Shown here: positions 17,279-26,013 of the stretch, one piece after another | Numbering within the stretch: the stretch's first letter is position 1 | Layout: every line of letters starts with the position of its first letter | NCBI RefSeq assembly: GCF_011682175.1 | Contig: NZ_WHJG01000023.1 | Span: forward strand, 1 to 64,000 | Length of the DNA: 64,000 nucleotides | Reading direction: 5' to 3' | DNA from: Massilia frigida | GTDB lineage: Bacteria > Pseudomonadota > Gammaproteobacteria > Burkholderiales > Burkholderiaceae_D | Made by a program: the position numbers and the translations under genes | The notes under the pieces: generated by a model | Seen by the model: only the letters and a program-made list of their open reading frames with translations | Database searches by the model: none | Told to the model about the DNA's origin: nothing

Positions 17279-17992
17279 ATGTTGACCAACTCGACCAACT
17301 CCAGCCACGCCCCGATCCGCGCGGTGATCATCGATCTCGATGGCACCATGCTCGACACCCTGCCCGATTTCCACGTCGCCATCAACGCCATGCGCGGACA
17401 ATTCGGTTACGCGCCAATCACGCAGCAACAGATCGCGCTGATGATCGGCAAAGGCTCCGAAAACCTGATCCGCACCGTGCTCGCGCTGGAGCACGACGCC
17501 GCCGGCGTCGAGCAGCGCTTCGATGAAGCCATGGCCCTGTACCAGCGGCACTACCTGGCCATCAACGGCGACCATAGCGTGATCTATGACGGCGTGATCG
17601 ACGGCCTGGAAGCGATGAAAGCCGACCGCCTGCGCCTGGCCTGCGTAACCAACAAGCCGATCGCCTTTGCCACGCCGCTGCTGGCGCAAAAAGGCCTGGC
17701 GCCCTATTTCGAGATTGTGTACGGCGGCGACTCGCTGGCGCGCAAGAAGCCGGACCCCATGCCGCTGCTGCAAGTGTGCACCGATTTCGACCTGCCACCA
17801 TCGCAGGTGGTGGCCATCGGCGACTCGTCCAACGACGCCGAGGCGGCACGCGCGGCCGGCTGCTTCGTGTTGACGGTACCGTATGGTTACAACCACGGGC
17901 GGGCTATACACGAAACCGATTCCGATGGTATAGTTACCTCACTTGTAGAAGCGGCAACCCTGATTCGTTCCCACAACCACAACGCATACTAA
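17279..17992 (+). CDS. gph: Phosphoglycolate phosphatase (HAD family)
   Basis: This HAD hydrolase dephosphorylates 2-phosphoglycolate. Motif I is IIDLDGTMLDTLPD with the nucleophilic aspartate, motif II VTNKP, motif III lysine in LARKKPDP, and motif IV AIGDSSNDAEAA. The length (237 residues) and position just before trpE fit Gph of this bacterial group. The ATG at 17279 places motif I at residues 18-24. It may be transcribed together with trpE, although a leader with an attenuator lies between them. Confidence 0.93.
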   Translation: MLTNSTNSSHAPIRAVIIDLDGTMLDTLPDFHVAINAMRGQFGYAPITQQQIALMIGKGSENLIRTVLALEHDAAGVEQRFDEAMALYQRHYLAINGDHSVIYDGVIDGLEAMKADRLRLACVTNKPIAFATPLLAQKGLAPYFEIVYGGDSLARKKPDPMPLLQVCTDFDLPPSQVVAIGDSSNDAEAARAAGCFVLTVPYGYNHGRAIHETDSDGIVTSLVEAATLIRSHNHNAY

Positions 17993-18005
17993 CCTTTCAC
18001 CACAT

Positions 18006-18092
18006 ATGTTTTTCATCAAAAAACACAATGTCACCCAAACCGGCTCGATTGAGGCCTGGCTTTGGCGACGCTGGCAATCCTGGGCTAAGTAA
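18006..18092 (+). CDS. trpL: trp operon leader peptide
   Basis: A 28-codon frame between gph and trpE has tryptophan at codons 18, 20, 23 and 26, four Trp in nine residues, followed by a stop and an attenuator-type hairpin. This is the layout of transcription attenuation: with scarce Trp-tRNA the ribosome stalls at these codons and the terminator does not form. No strong ribosome site is seen, so the ATG at 18006 is chosen from the frame. Confidence 0.8.
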   Translation: MFFIKKHNVTQTGSIEAWLWRRWQSWAK

Positions 18093-18106
18093 CCCTGTAG
18101 TGATTG

Positions 18107-18140
18107 CTGTCGGCTGCCCCTGTGCGCCGTCAGGTTTTTT
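18107..18140 (+). terminator. trp attenuator terminator
   Basis: CTGTCGGC at 18107-18114 pairs with GCCGTCAG at 18126-18133 (one mismatch), followed by six T. It lies 14 bp after the Trp-rich leader stop and 45 bp before trpE. Confidence 0.75.
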
Positions 18141-18185
18141 GAAACCCACCGCCCGCGGATGCGCCATGGCGGCATGGAGAAAAGC

Positions 18186-19682
18186 ATGACCGAACTCGAA
18201 TTCAAATCGCTGGCCAACGAAGGCTTCAACCGTATTCCATTGATCGCGGAAGCCTTCGCCGATCTCGAAACGCCCCTCACGCTCTACCTCAAGCTGGCCC
18301 AGACCCAGAACACCGGAAAGAACACCTTCCTGCTCGAATCCGTCGTCGGCGGCGAGCGTTTCGGGCGCTATTCCTTCATCGGCCTGCCCGCAACGACGGT
18401 GCTGCGCACCTTTGGCACGCGCACCGAGATCGTGAAGAACGGCAGCGTGATCGAAACCCACGATGGCAATCCGCTCGACTTCATCGAGCAGTACCAGGCG
18501 CGCTTCAAAGTGGCGCTGCGTCCCGGCCTGCCGCGCTTTTGCGGCGGCCTGGCTGGCTACTTCGGCTACGACACCGTGCGCCACATCGAGCGCAAGCTGG
18601 CCGACACCCAGCCGAAGGACGACCTGGGCCTGCCCGACATCCAGCTGATGGTGACCGAGGAACTGGCTGTCATCGACAACCTGTCGGGCAAGCTGTATCT
18701 GATCGTGTACGCCGACACCGCGCAGCCGGAAGCCTATTCCAAGGCGCGCCAGCGCCTGAAAGACCTGCGCATGATGCTGCGCCGTGGTGTCGACGCGCCG
18801 GTGACATCGAGCTCGGTGCGTACCGAAGCGGTGCGCGACTTCAGCAAGGAGGATTACCTCAAGGCCGTCGCCCGCGCCCACGAATACGTGATGGCCGGAG
18901 ACCTGATGCAGGTGCAGATCGGCCAGCGCATCCGCAAGCCCTACGTGGACAATCCGCTGACCCTGTACCGCGCGCTGCGCTCCCTGAATCCGTCGCCGTA
19001 CATGTACTTCTATAACTTTGGCGACATGCAGATCGTGGGCGCCTCGCCAGAGATTTTGGTGCGCAACGAGACCGCCTCCGACGGCACCAAAAAAGTCACC
19101 CTGCGTCCGATCGCCGGCACCCGCCCACGTGGCGCCACGCCGGAACGCGACGCCGAACTGTCGAAGGAACTGCTGGCCGACCCGAAAGAGATTGCCGAAC
19201 ACGTCATGCTGATCGACCTGGCGCGCAATGACCTGGGCCGCATCTCGGAAACCGGCAGCGTCAAGGTCACCGAACGCATGGTGGTCGAAAAATACTCGCA
19301 TGTGCAGCACATCGTCTCCAACGTCGAAGGCACTTTGAAGGGCGGCATGTCCAACCTGGACGTGCTGCGCGCCACCTTCCCGGCCGGCACCCTGACCGGC
19401 GCGCCGAAAGTGCGCGCCATGGAAGTGATCGACGAACTCGAACCGACCAAGCGCGGCATCTACGGCGGCGCCTGCGGCTACCTGAGTTTTGGCGGCGAGA
19501 TGGACGTGGCGATCGCGATCCGCACCGGCGTGATCAAGGACGGCATGCTGTACGTGCAGGCCGCCGCCGGCATCGTGGCCGATTCGATTCCCGAAATGGA
19601 ATGGCAGGAAACCGAAAACAAGGCGCGCGCGGTCCTGCGCGCAGCCGAGCAAGTACAAGACGGCCTGGATGGGGAGCTCTGA
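18186..19682 (+). CDS. trpE: Anthranilate synthase component I
   Basis: TrpE makes anthranilate from chorismate using ammonia delivered by TrpG. The 498-residue product has the N-terminal regulatory region ([16 protein letters not shown] contains part of the Trp feedback site). The chorismate-binding catalytic domain follows, with [19 protein letters not shown] and AGTLTGAPK motifs. The start at 18186 is preceded by GGAGAAAA. It opens trpE-trpG-trpD-lysE-trpC, one bp before trpG, and is controlled by the leader upstream. Confidence 0.97.
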   Translation: MTELEFKSLANEGFNRIPLIAEAFADLETPLTLYLKLAQTQNTGKNTFLLESVVGGERFGRYSFIGLPATTVLRTFGTRTEIVKNGSVIETHDGNPLDFIEQYQARFKVALRPGLPRFCGGLAGYFGYDTVRHIERKLADTQPKDDLGLPDIQLMVTEELAVIDNLSGKLYLIVYADTAQPEAYSKARQRLKDLRMMLRRGVDAPVTSSSVRTEAVRDFSKEDYLKAVARAHEYVMAGDLMQVQIGQRIRKPYVDNPLTLYRALRSLNPSPYMYFYNFGDMQIVGASPEILVRNETASDGTKKVTLRPIAGTRPRGATPERDAELSKELLADPKEIAEHVMLIDLARNDLGRISETGSVKVTERMVVEKYSHVQHIVSNVEGTLKGGMSNLDVLRATFPAGTLTGAPKVRAMEVIDELEPTKRGIYGGACGYLSFGGEMDVAIAIRTGVIKDGMLYVQAAAGIVADSIPEMEWQETENKARAVLRAAEQVQDGLDGEL

Positions 19683-19683
19683 G

Positions 19684-20247
19684 ATGCTGCTGATGATCGA
19701 TAACTACGACTCGTTCACCTACAACCTGGTGCAGTATTTCGGTGAGTTGGGCGAGAAAGTTGCTACCTTCCGCAACGACGAAATCACGATCGACGAGATC
19801 AGCGCGATGCAGCCGGACCGCATCTGCATCTCGCCCGGTCCCAAGACCCCGGCCGAAGCCGGGATCTCGGTCTCCATCCTGGAGCAGTTCAAGGGCAAGC
19901 TGCCGATCCTCGGCGTGTGCCTCGGCCACCAGGCCATCGGCGCCGCGTTCGGCGGCAAGGTCATTCGCGCCAAGCAGGTCATGCATGGCAAAACTTCACT
20001 GATCGCGCACACCGGCGTGGGCGTGTTCAAGAATCTTCCGAGTCCGTTTACGGTCATCCGCTACCACTCGCTGGCGATCGAGCGCGCGTCGCTCCCGGCC
20101 TGCCTGGAGGTGACGGCATGGACCGACGACGGCGAGATCATGGGCGTACGGCACAGGGAATTCGATATCGAGGGTGTGCAGTTTCACCCCGAATCGATCC
20201 TGTCCGAGCATGGCCATGCCTTGCTGAAGAATTTTCTCGAACGCTAA
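19684..20247 (+). CDS. trpG: Anthranilate synthase component II (glutamine amidotransferase)
   Basis: TrpG supplies ammonia from glutamine to TrpE. The 187-residue class I amidotransferase has the oxyanion strand ISPGPKTP, the nucleophile Cys in GVCLGHQ, and His/Glu in VQFHPESIL. The start at 19684 is one base after the trpE stop, implying translational coupling. Confidence 0.97.
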   Translation: MLLMIDNYDSFTYNLVQYFGELGEKVATFRNDEITIDEISAMQPDRICISPGPKTPAEAGISVSILEQFKGKLPILGVCLGHQAIGAAFGGKVIRAKQVMHGKTSLIAHTGVGVFKNLPSPFTVIRYHSLAIERASLPACLEVTAWTDDGEIMGVRHREFDIEGVQFHPESILSEHGHALLKNFLER

Positions 20248-20283
20248 GCCCTCGTAACGCCCTGCCCAGATCAAGGAGCTGTC

Positions 20284-21315
20284 ATGCCGATCACCCCACA
20301 AGAAGCACTGCTGCGCTGTATCGAACACCGCGAGATTTTTCACGACGAGATGCTGCACCTGTTCCGCCAGATCATGTCGGGCGAAATGTCGCCGACCATG
20401 ATTGCCGCGCTCACGCTCGGCCTGCGCGTGAAGAAGGAAACCATCGGCGAAATCGCCGCTGCCGCGCAGGTGATGCGCGAGTTTTCGACCAAGGTGCCGA
20501 TGGCCGACACCACCCACCTGCTCGACATCGTCGGCACTGGTGGCGATGGCGCCCACACTTTCAATATTTCGACCACGGCGATGTTCGTGGCAGCCGCCGC
20601 CGGCGCGCGCGTGGCCAAGCATGGCGGGCGCAGCGTATCGTCATCGTCCGGCAGCGCCGACGTGATCGAGTCGCTTGGCGCGAACATCAACCTCTCGCCG
20701 GAGCAGATCGCGCAATCAATCGCGCAGACCGGCATCGGCTTCATGTTCGCCCCCAACCACCACGCCGCCATGAAGCATGCGGCGCCGGTGCGGCGCGAGC
20801 TGGGCGTGCGCACCATCTTCAACATCCTGGGGCCCTTGACCAATCCGGCCGGCGCGCCGAATATCCTGATGGGCGTGTTCCACCAGGATCTGGTGGGCAT
20901 CCAGGTGCGGGTGCTCCAGCGCCTGGGCGCGCAGCATGCGGTGGTGGTGTATGGCCGCGACAATATGGATGAAGTCTCGCTCGGCGCCGCCACCATGGTC
21001 GGTGAACTGGTCGACGGCGAAATTCGCGAGTACGAGATTCATCCGGAAGACTTCGGCCTGCCGATGATCGCCAGCCGCAACCTCAAGGTGGCGAACGCGG
21101 AAGAATCGAAAATCAAGATGATGGAAGCGCTCAACGGCGAGCCGGGAGCGGCCTTCGACATCGTGGCACTCAATGCCGGCACGGCGCTGTACGCGGCCGG
21201 CGTTGCCACCTCAATCGAGGATGGCCTGAAAAAGGCACGCGCCGCGATCGAATCGGGCGCCGCGCGCGCCAAGGTCGACCAGTTCGTACAAGTGACCCAG
21301 CTGCTTGGTGCCTGA
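20284..21315 (+). CDS. trpD: Anthranilate phosphoribosyltransferase
   Basis: TrpD joins anthranilate to PRPP. The 343-residue protein has the glycine-rich [17 protein letters not shown] loop, the [15 protein letters not shown] segment and FMFAPNHH, plus the C-terminal NAGTALY region. It starts 36 bp after trpG with an AAGGAG ribosome site. Confidence 0.97.
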   Translation: MPITPQEALLRCIEHREIFHDEMLHLFRQIMSGEMSPTMIAALTLGLRVKKETIGEIAAAAQVMREFSTKVPMADTTHLLDIVGTGGDGAHTFNISTTAMFVAAAAGARVAKHGGRSVSSSSGSADVIESLGANINLSPEQIAQSIAQTGIGFMFAPNHHAAMKHAAPVRRELGVRTIFNILGPLTNPAGAPNILMGVFHQDLVGIQVRVLQRLGAQHAVVVYGRDNMDEVSLGAATMVGELVDGEIREYEIHPEDFGLPMIASRNLKVANAEESKIKMMEALNGEPGAAFDIVALNAGTALYAAGVATSIEDGLKKARAAIESGAARAKVDQFVQVTQLLGA

Positions 21316-21410
21316 TCGTCGTCGTATCGACAGGCAGCCCCCTTTGCTTCACAACTTGAAACCGTCATTCCCTCGCCTGGCGCGGGAATGACGGCCAGGA
21401 CTTCTCCACC

Positions 21411-22046
21411 ATGTTCGGCATCCACGACCTCCCCCTGTTCATCCTTTCCGGCCTGCTGCTCAACATCATGCCCGGCCCCGACTCGCTCCTGATCATGACG
21501 CGCAGCGCCACGCAGGGCTGGCGCGCCGGCGTGGCCGCCACGCTCGGCATCGGCGCCGGCACCATGATCCATGTGCTGGCGGCGGCGCTTGGCCTGTCGG
21601 CCATTCTCGCCACCTCGGCGACCGCCTTCATGCTGGTCAAGTACATCGGCGCGGCGTACATCATCTACATGGCGATCGGCCTGCTGCGCAGCAAACGGAC
21701 CGACCCGGCCGCCGCTGTGGCCACCGTGCCTCCGCTGCCGTATGCGAAAATCTTCGCGCAGGGTTTCCTGACGAATGTCCTGAACCCCAAGGTGGCGGTG
21801 TTCTTCCTCGCCTTCGTGCCGCAGTTTATCGCGCACGATGCCCCCAGCAAGGCGCTCGCCTTTGTCGTCCTTGGCTGCATTTTCAACCTGAACGGCATGC
21901 TGTGGTGTACCTCGCTCGCGCTGTTCACCGCGCAGGCCAGTGCCCGCATCAAGGTCAGCCCGGGCGTATCGCTGTGGCTTAACCGCGTGACCGGAGGCTT
22001 GTTCATCTGGCTCGGCATCAAGCTCGCGCTCTCCAAACAACACTGA
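21411..22046 (+). CDS. LysE-family amino-acid exporter
   Basis: The 211-residue membrane protein has about six transmembrane helices and the LysE/RhtB signature near the N-terminus (NIMPGPDSLLIMTRSATQGWRAG). It lies between trpD and trpC (96 bp and 9 bp), in the same direction, and so probably belongs to the trp operon. The substrate is unknown; an aromatic amino acid or anthranilate-like intermediate is an inference from context only. Confidence 0.9.
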   Translation: MFGIHDLPLFILSGLLLNIMPGPDSLLIMTRSATQGWRAGVAATLGIGAGTMIHVLAAALGLSAILATSATAFMLVKYIGAAYIIYMAIGLLRSKRTDPAAAVATVPPLPYAKIFAQGFLTNVLNPKVAVFFLAFVPQFIAHDAPSKALAFVVLGCIFNLNGMLWCTSLALFTAQASARIKVSPGVSLWLNRVTGGLFIWLGIKLALSKQH

Positions 22047-22055
22047 AAGCACATC

Positions 22056-22856
22056 ATGTCCGATATTCTCAATAAGATCCTGGCGGTCAAGGCTGACGAA
22101 GTCGCCGCCGCAAAAAAATACCGCGACCTGGCCAGCCTGCGCCGCCAGGTCGAAGCCGACGCCGAAGCGCGCCGCACCCTGCGCGGCTTTGAAGCGAGCC
22201 TGCGCAAGCACATCGCCGCCGGCCAGGCGGGCGTGATCGCCGAAGTGAAGAAAGCGTCGCCGTCGAAAGGCGTGCTGCGCGTGGATTTCCGTCCCGCGAA
22301 CATCGCCGAGAGCTATGCGCGCCATGGCGCGGCATGCCTGTCGGTGCTGACCGACGTGCAGTTCTTCCAGGGCCACGTCGACTACCTGAAACAGGCGCGC
22401 GCCGCCTGCGACATTCCGGTGATCCGCAAGGACTTCATGATCGACATGTACCAGGTGTACGAAGCGCGCGCCATGGGCGCCGATGCGATCCTGCTGATCG
22501 TGTCGGCACTCGATCACGGCCTGATGGCCGAACTGGAGTCCTGCGCGCACGAACTGGGCATGGACGTGCTGGTCGAAGTGCACGATGGCGATGAATTGAC
22601 GGCGGCACTCAAGCTCGATACGAAACTGGTCGGCATCAATAACCGCAACCTGCGCACCTTCGAAACGTCGCTGCAAACGACCATCGACCTGCTGCCGCGC
22701 ATCCCGGCCGAAAAACTGGTGGTGACCGAATCGGGCATCATGGGGCCAAGCGACGTCAAGCGCATGCGCGACGCGAACGTGCATGCCTTCCTGGTCGGCG
22801 AAGCCTTCATGCGCGCGCCGGAACCGGGCGTGGAGTTGCAGCGCCTGTTCAGCTGA
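22056..22856 (+). CDS. trpC: Indole-3-glycerol phosphate synthase
   Basis: TrpC closes the indole ring of indole-3-glycerol phosphate. The 266-residue TIM barrel shows [56 protein letters not shown] and TESGI, all canonical. It is a stand-alone TrpC without TrpF and ends the visible trp operon. Confidence 0.97.
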   Translation: MSDILNKILAVKADEVAAAKKYRDLASLRRQVEADAEARRTLRGFEASLRKHIAAGQAGVIAEVKKASPSKGVLRVDFRPANIAESYARHGAACLSVLTDVQFFQGHVDYLKQARAACDIPVIRKDFMIDMYQVYEARAMGADAILLIVSALDHGLMAELESCAHELGMDVLVEVHDGDELTAALKLDTKLVGINNRNLRTFETSLQTTIDLLPRIPAEKLVVTESGIMGPSDVKRMRDANVHAFLVGEAFMRAPEPGVELQRLFS

Positions 22857-22907
22857 CGCCCAGCCGCCACCATGCAAGCGCCCGGGCGGCAAGTCCGGGC
22901 CGTGCGT

Positions 22908-23537
22908 TCAGCTGACCAGCCCTTCCCGGTTGACGTCGGCCAGGCTTTGCTCCGACTCCTGTACCAGGTCGTCGAACGGGTCCATGCCCTTCTCCAGAAT
23001 GAACTTGTATTCGGCCTCGCGCAGCGGAATCAGCCACTCGATCTCCATCTCGAATCCGTCGCCGATACTGACGATGTTGAACTCTTCGCTCTCGCCGGTC
23101 GCTTCGGCGATGAGCAAGGCCTTGGCGCCCCAGTTGGCTGGCGCCAGCGGTGATGGCCCCAGCAAACGCGGCAAGTGGCAGGACCGGCGCACGTTGTTGA
23201 CCAGATGAACGGCAATGTCGGCGACATAGTTGAACACCTCGTCGCGCTCGGCGCCACCCATATCGTCCGGCAGGACCATGAAGTATTCCTTGCCCTCGCG
23301 TTCGCCATCGGGCTTGATGTGCGTCGCCAGGCCGACCGACGCAATGCGGAACGGCTGCATGGAATCCGTCGACGGGAAGGTGTACATTTCAAAGAACGAT
23401 TGGTCCGCGCTTTTCCGGATCACGCGCCGGTATTCCGGCATGCCCCAATGCTGCATGTAGCGGCCCAGGACGATCGTTCGGTACACATCGAAAGCGAACG
23501 ACTCGTCGCTTTCTCCATGCATGTCGCTTGCGGCCAT
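22908..23537 (-). CDS. Suppressor-of-fused (SUFU) domain protein
   Basis: The 209-residue soluble protein matches bacterial SUFU-domain proteins. Support comes from FFEMYTFPSTDS, the PDD..ERDEVFNYVADIAVHLV segment and especially WLIPLREAEYKFILEKGMD near the C-terminus. Family members often act as immunity proteins against polymorphic toxins, but no toxin gene is adjacent here. It is 1 bp downstream of the M61 peptidase gene's stop in reversed order, convergent with trpC. Confidence 0.7.
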   Translation of the reverse strand: MAASDMHGESDESFAFDVYRTIVLGRYMQHWGMPEYRRVIRKSADQSFFEMYTFPSTDSMQPFRIASVGLATHIKPDGEREGKEYFMVLPDDMGGAERDEVFNYVADIAVHLVNNVRRSCHLPRLLGPSPLAPANWGAKALLIAEATGESEEFNIVSIGDGFEMEIEWLIPLREAEYKFILEKGMDPFDDLVQESEQSLADVNREGLVS

Positions 23538-23538
23538 G

Positions 23539-25362
23539 TCAACGCACCGCGCTTGGCCGCGCCGGTCCGGCGCCTTTTTTGCGCTCGTCGACCAGCGACA
23601 GTTTCACGTCCGGCACCCGGTCGCCCTGCAACTGCACGCTGAACGTCATCAGTTCATCGCGCCGGAAGGCATGCACCGCGACTGTGTCACCCACCTTGTA
23701 GCGCGACAGCAGTGCATCCAGATTGGACGGGTTGCCCGACACGCGCAAGCCCTCCACCGCCACCAGGATATCGCCCGCCGACAGGCCGGCCTGCTGGGCA
23801 GCGCCGTCTTCGTGCACCTGGGTCAGTTTGCAGTCGCCGCCATCGCGGCCGGTGCCCACGTCGAAGGCCGGTTTGGCGTTCTTGCGCGCGTCCTCGATCT
23901 TGACGCCGAACGGCGCATACAGCCTGGCCAGCGGCAGGTCGGCCGTGCCGCGCACGTATTTGTCGAACAGGGGCTTGAGTTTCAGGCCGCTGATCTCGTC
24001 GAACAGCGCTTCGACCTCGGCCTCGGTCACGCCGCGCCCCACGCTTGGATAAAAATCGCGGCCGTAGCGCTGCCACAGCGCCAGCATTACATCGTCGAGC
24101 GACTTCTTGCCCCCGGTTTTGGCGCGGATGGTCAGGTCGAAGGCCAGCGCGATCAGCGAGCCCTTGCCGTAGTAGCTGACGATGGCGTTGGGCGCGTTCT
24201 CGTCCTGGCGGTAGTATTTGCCCCAGGCGTCGAAACTGGAATCGGCCACGCTTTGCTTGGTGCGTCCGCTGCCGCGCAGCACGCCGCTGACGGCTTTGCC
24301 GAGCAGCTTGAGGTAAGCCGCTTCGCCGATGATGCCGCTGCGCACCAGCATCAGGTCATCGTAGTAGCTGGTGAAGCCCTCGAATAGCCAAAGCAGCGGC
24401 GTGTAGGTTTCGTTCTGCAGGTCGTACGGCGCAAACGCGGCCGGCTTGATGCGCTTGACGTTCCAGGTATGGAAATACTCGTGGCTGCACAAGCCCAGAA
24501 ACTTGAGGTAGCCTTCGCCGATGTCGGCCGTGCGCGGTGCCGCGCTGCTCGGCAAATCGGCGCGCGCACAAATGAGCGCGGTCGATGCGCGGTGTTCCAG
24601 GCCGCCGTAACCGTCGCCCACGGCCAGCGTAAGAAAGACGTAGCGGTCCATCGGCGCGCGCCGGGTGCGCGGCTCGAAAAAGGCGATCTGGGTTTCGCAG
24701 ATGGCTTTCAGGTCGGCCTGCAGGCGCGCCATGTCCAGGTTGGGCACGCGCCCCGAAACGACGATGTCGTGCGCGATGCCGTGCGCCTTGAAGGTGGCCA
24801 GCGCGAAGTCGCCCATTTCGACCGGATGGTCGATCAGTTCATCGTAGCCGCCGGCGACGTAGGTGCCGAAGCCGTAGCGCTTGGCGCCCAGTTCGGGCAG
24901 CGAGGTGGCCACGCGCCAGGTCTTGGCGGCGGCGTCGGGCGGACGCTGGATGTCGACTTCGTGCGCAGTTTGTTCCTGCCCCAGCACGCGCAGGTACACG
25001 CTGGTGCCGTTGAAGAAGCCGTGGGTCTGGTCCAGGTGCGCGGCGCGCACCGACAGGTCCCAGGCATAGACTTCGTACTGCACGGTCAGTGCGCCGGCCA
25101 CCGGGACGGCCTGCCAGGAATGCTTGTCGAGCTTCGTCAGCGCGACCGGCTTGCCGTTCGATTCGGCGCGGATCTGGACGATATTGCGCGAAAATTCGCG
25201 GATCATGTAGCTGCCCGGTATCCACGCCGGAAGGGCGAACACCTGGCCATCCGGCGACGGCGCGGCCACGCTGACGGTCACGTCGAACAGGTGCGCGCCC
25301 AGGTCTTTGGGAACAATGGCGTACTTGATAGCCGCCGGCTTCTTGGATGTCGGTTTTTTCAT
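23539..25362 (-). CDS. M61 family (glycyl aminopeptidase-like) metallopeptidase with PDZ domain
   Basis: The 607-residue protein has an N-terminal beta-rich domain with WIPGSYMIREFSRN. The zinc peptidase core is HEYFHTWNVKR (HExxH) with the third ligand in LFEGFTSYYDD. A C-terminal PDZ domain (QQAGLSAGDILVAVEGLRV) follows. This is the M61 arrangement; substrates are generally small or N-terminal glycine peptides. No signal peptide is seen at this start. A SUFU-domain gene follows on the same strand, 1 bp away. Confidence 0.92.
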   Translation of the reverse strand: MKKPTSKKPAAIKYAIVPKDLGAHLFDVTVSVAAPSPDGQVFALPAWIPGSYMIREFSRNIVQIRAESNGKPVALTKLDKHSWQAVPVAGALTVQYEVYAWDLSVRAAHLDQTHGFFNGTSVYLRVLGQEQTAHEVDIQRPPDAAAKTWRVATSLPELGAKRYGFGTYVAGGYDELIDHPVEMGDFALATFKAHGIAHDIVVSGRVPNLDMARLQADLKAICETQIAFFEPRTRRAPMDRYVFLTLAVGDGYGGLEHRASTALICARADLPSSAAPRTADIGEGYLKFLGLCSHEYFHTWNVKRIKPAAFAPYDLQNETYTPLLWLFEGFTSYYDDLMLVRSGIIGEAAYLKLLGKAVSGVLRGSGRTKQSVADSSFDAWGKYYRQDENAPNAIVSYYGKGSLIALAFDLTIRAKTGGKKSLDDVMLALWQRYGRDFYPSVGRGVTEAEVEALFDEISGLKLKPLFDKYVRGTADLPLARLYAPFGVKIEDARKNAKPAFDVGTGRDGGDCKLTQVHEDGAAQQAGLSAGDILVAVEGLRVSGNPSNLDALLSRYKVGDTVAVHAFRRDELMTFSVQLQGDRVPDVKLSLVDERKKGAGPARPSAVR

Positions 25363-25408
25363 GATCAGTGGGTAGTTCGTGGAGATGGACCAGCGCAGGC
25401 TGTCAACC

Positions 25409-25999
25409 TTACGCGAGTGTACTTGTTTTTAACAGGTCCGCGACGGTATCGATGTCCGAAAAAATGCCCGGATCGTCGACCGCGACAACACTCACCGGAT
25501 GCGCTTTGAGGATGGCGCGTGCGCCCTGGTCGCCCCGCAGCGCCAGCAGCGCGTCGAGGTGGACGCGGCCAAAGCCGACCGGGTTGCCGCGCTGGCCGGC
25601 GTGCACCGGCACCGCGATCGGCGCACCCTGCTCCAGCGCGGCGCGCAGCGCCAGCATGGTGGAGGGACGTACATGGGGCATGTCGCCCAGCGCGATCAGC
25701 CACGATGGGGCCTCGGGCAGCGAATGGCGGATCGCGTGCACCAGCGAGGCGGCCATGCCGCTGTCGGCGTCCGGGCACACCGTGACGATGCAGCCGAGCG
25801 CGCGCAGGCAGTCGCCCACGCCGCCGTCGCCGGGCCGCACCACAGCGATCACTTTGTCGACAGAGGAGAGCAGAACACGGGCGCTGGCGGCGACCAGCAG
25901 CGCGCCGCCAGGCAAAGGCTGGAGCAGCTTGCTCGCTGCGCCAGTCGGATCGAAACGACGTCCCCTGCCGGCGGCCAGCAAAATGCCGACAGGGGTCAT
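25409..25999 (-). CDS. MobA/MocA-like molybdenum-cofactor nucleotidyltransferase
   Basis: The 196-residue NTP transferase has the signature LLAAGRGRRFDPTGAASKLL and the metal-binding aspartate in ALGDMPHV, as in MocA/MobA enzymes that turn molybdopterin into its cytosine or guanine dinucleotide form. It follows the molybdopterin subunit of a xanthine-dehydrogenase-family enzyme on the same strand, so it probably matures that cofactor. The ATG at 25999 starts directly before the signature; an upstream TTG overlapping the previous stop is possible. Confidence 0.85.
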   Translation of the reverse strand: MTPVGILLAAGRGRRFDPTGAASKLLQPLPGGALLVAASARVLLSSVDKVIAVVRPGDGGVGDCLRALGCIVTVCPDADSGMAASLVHAIRHSLPEAPSWLIALGDMPHVRPSTMLALRAALEQGAPIAVPVHAGQRGNPVGFGRVHLDALLALRGDQGARAILKAHPVSVVAVDDPGIFSDIDTVADLLKTSTLA

Positions 26000-26013
26000 T
26001 CCAGCAAGCGCGG

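Noticed and set aside
17997..19658. 553-codon minus-strand ORF opposite trpE
   Set aside because: It is an antisense shadow caused by high GC at third positions; trpE is certain on the plus strand.
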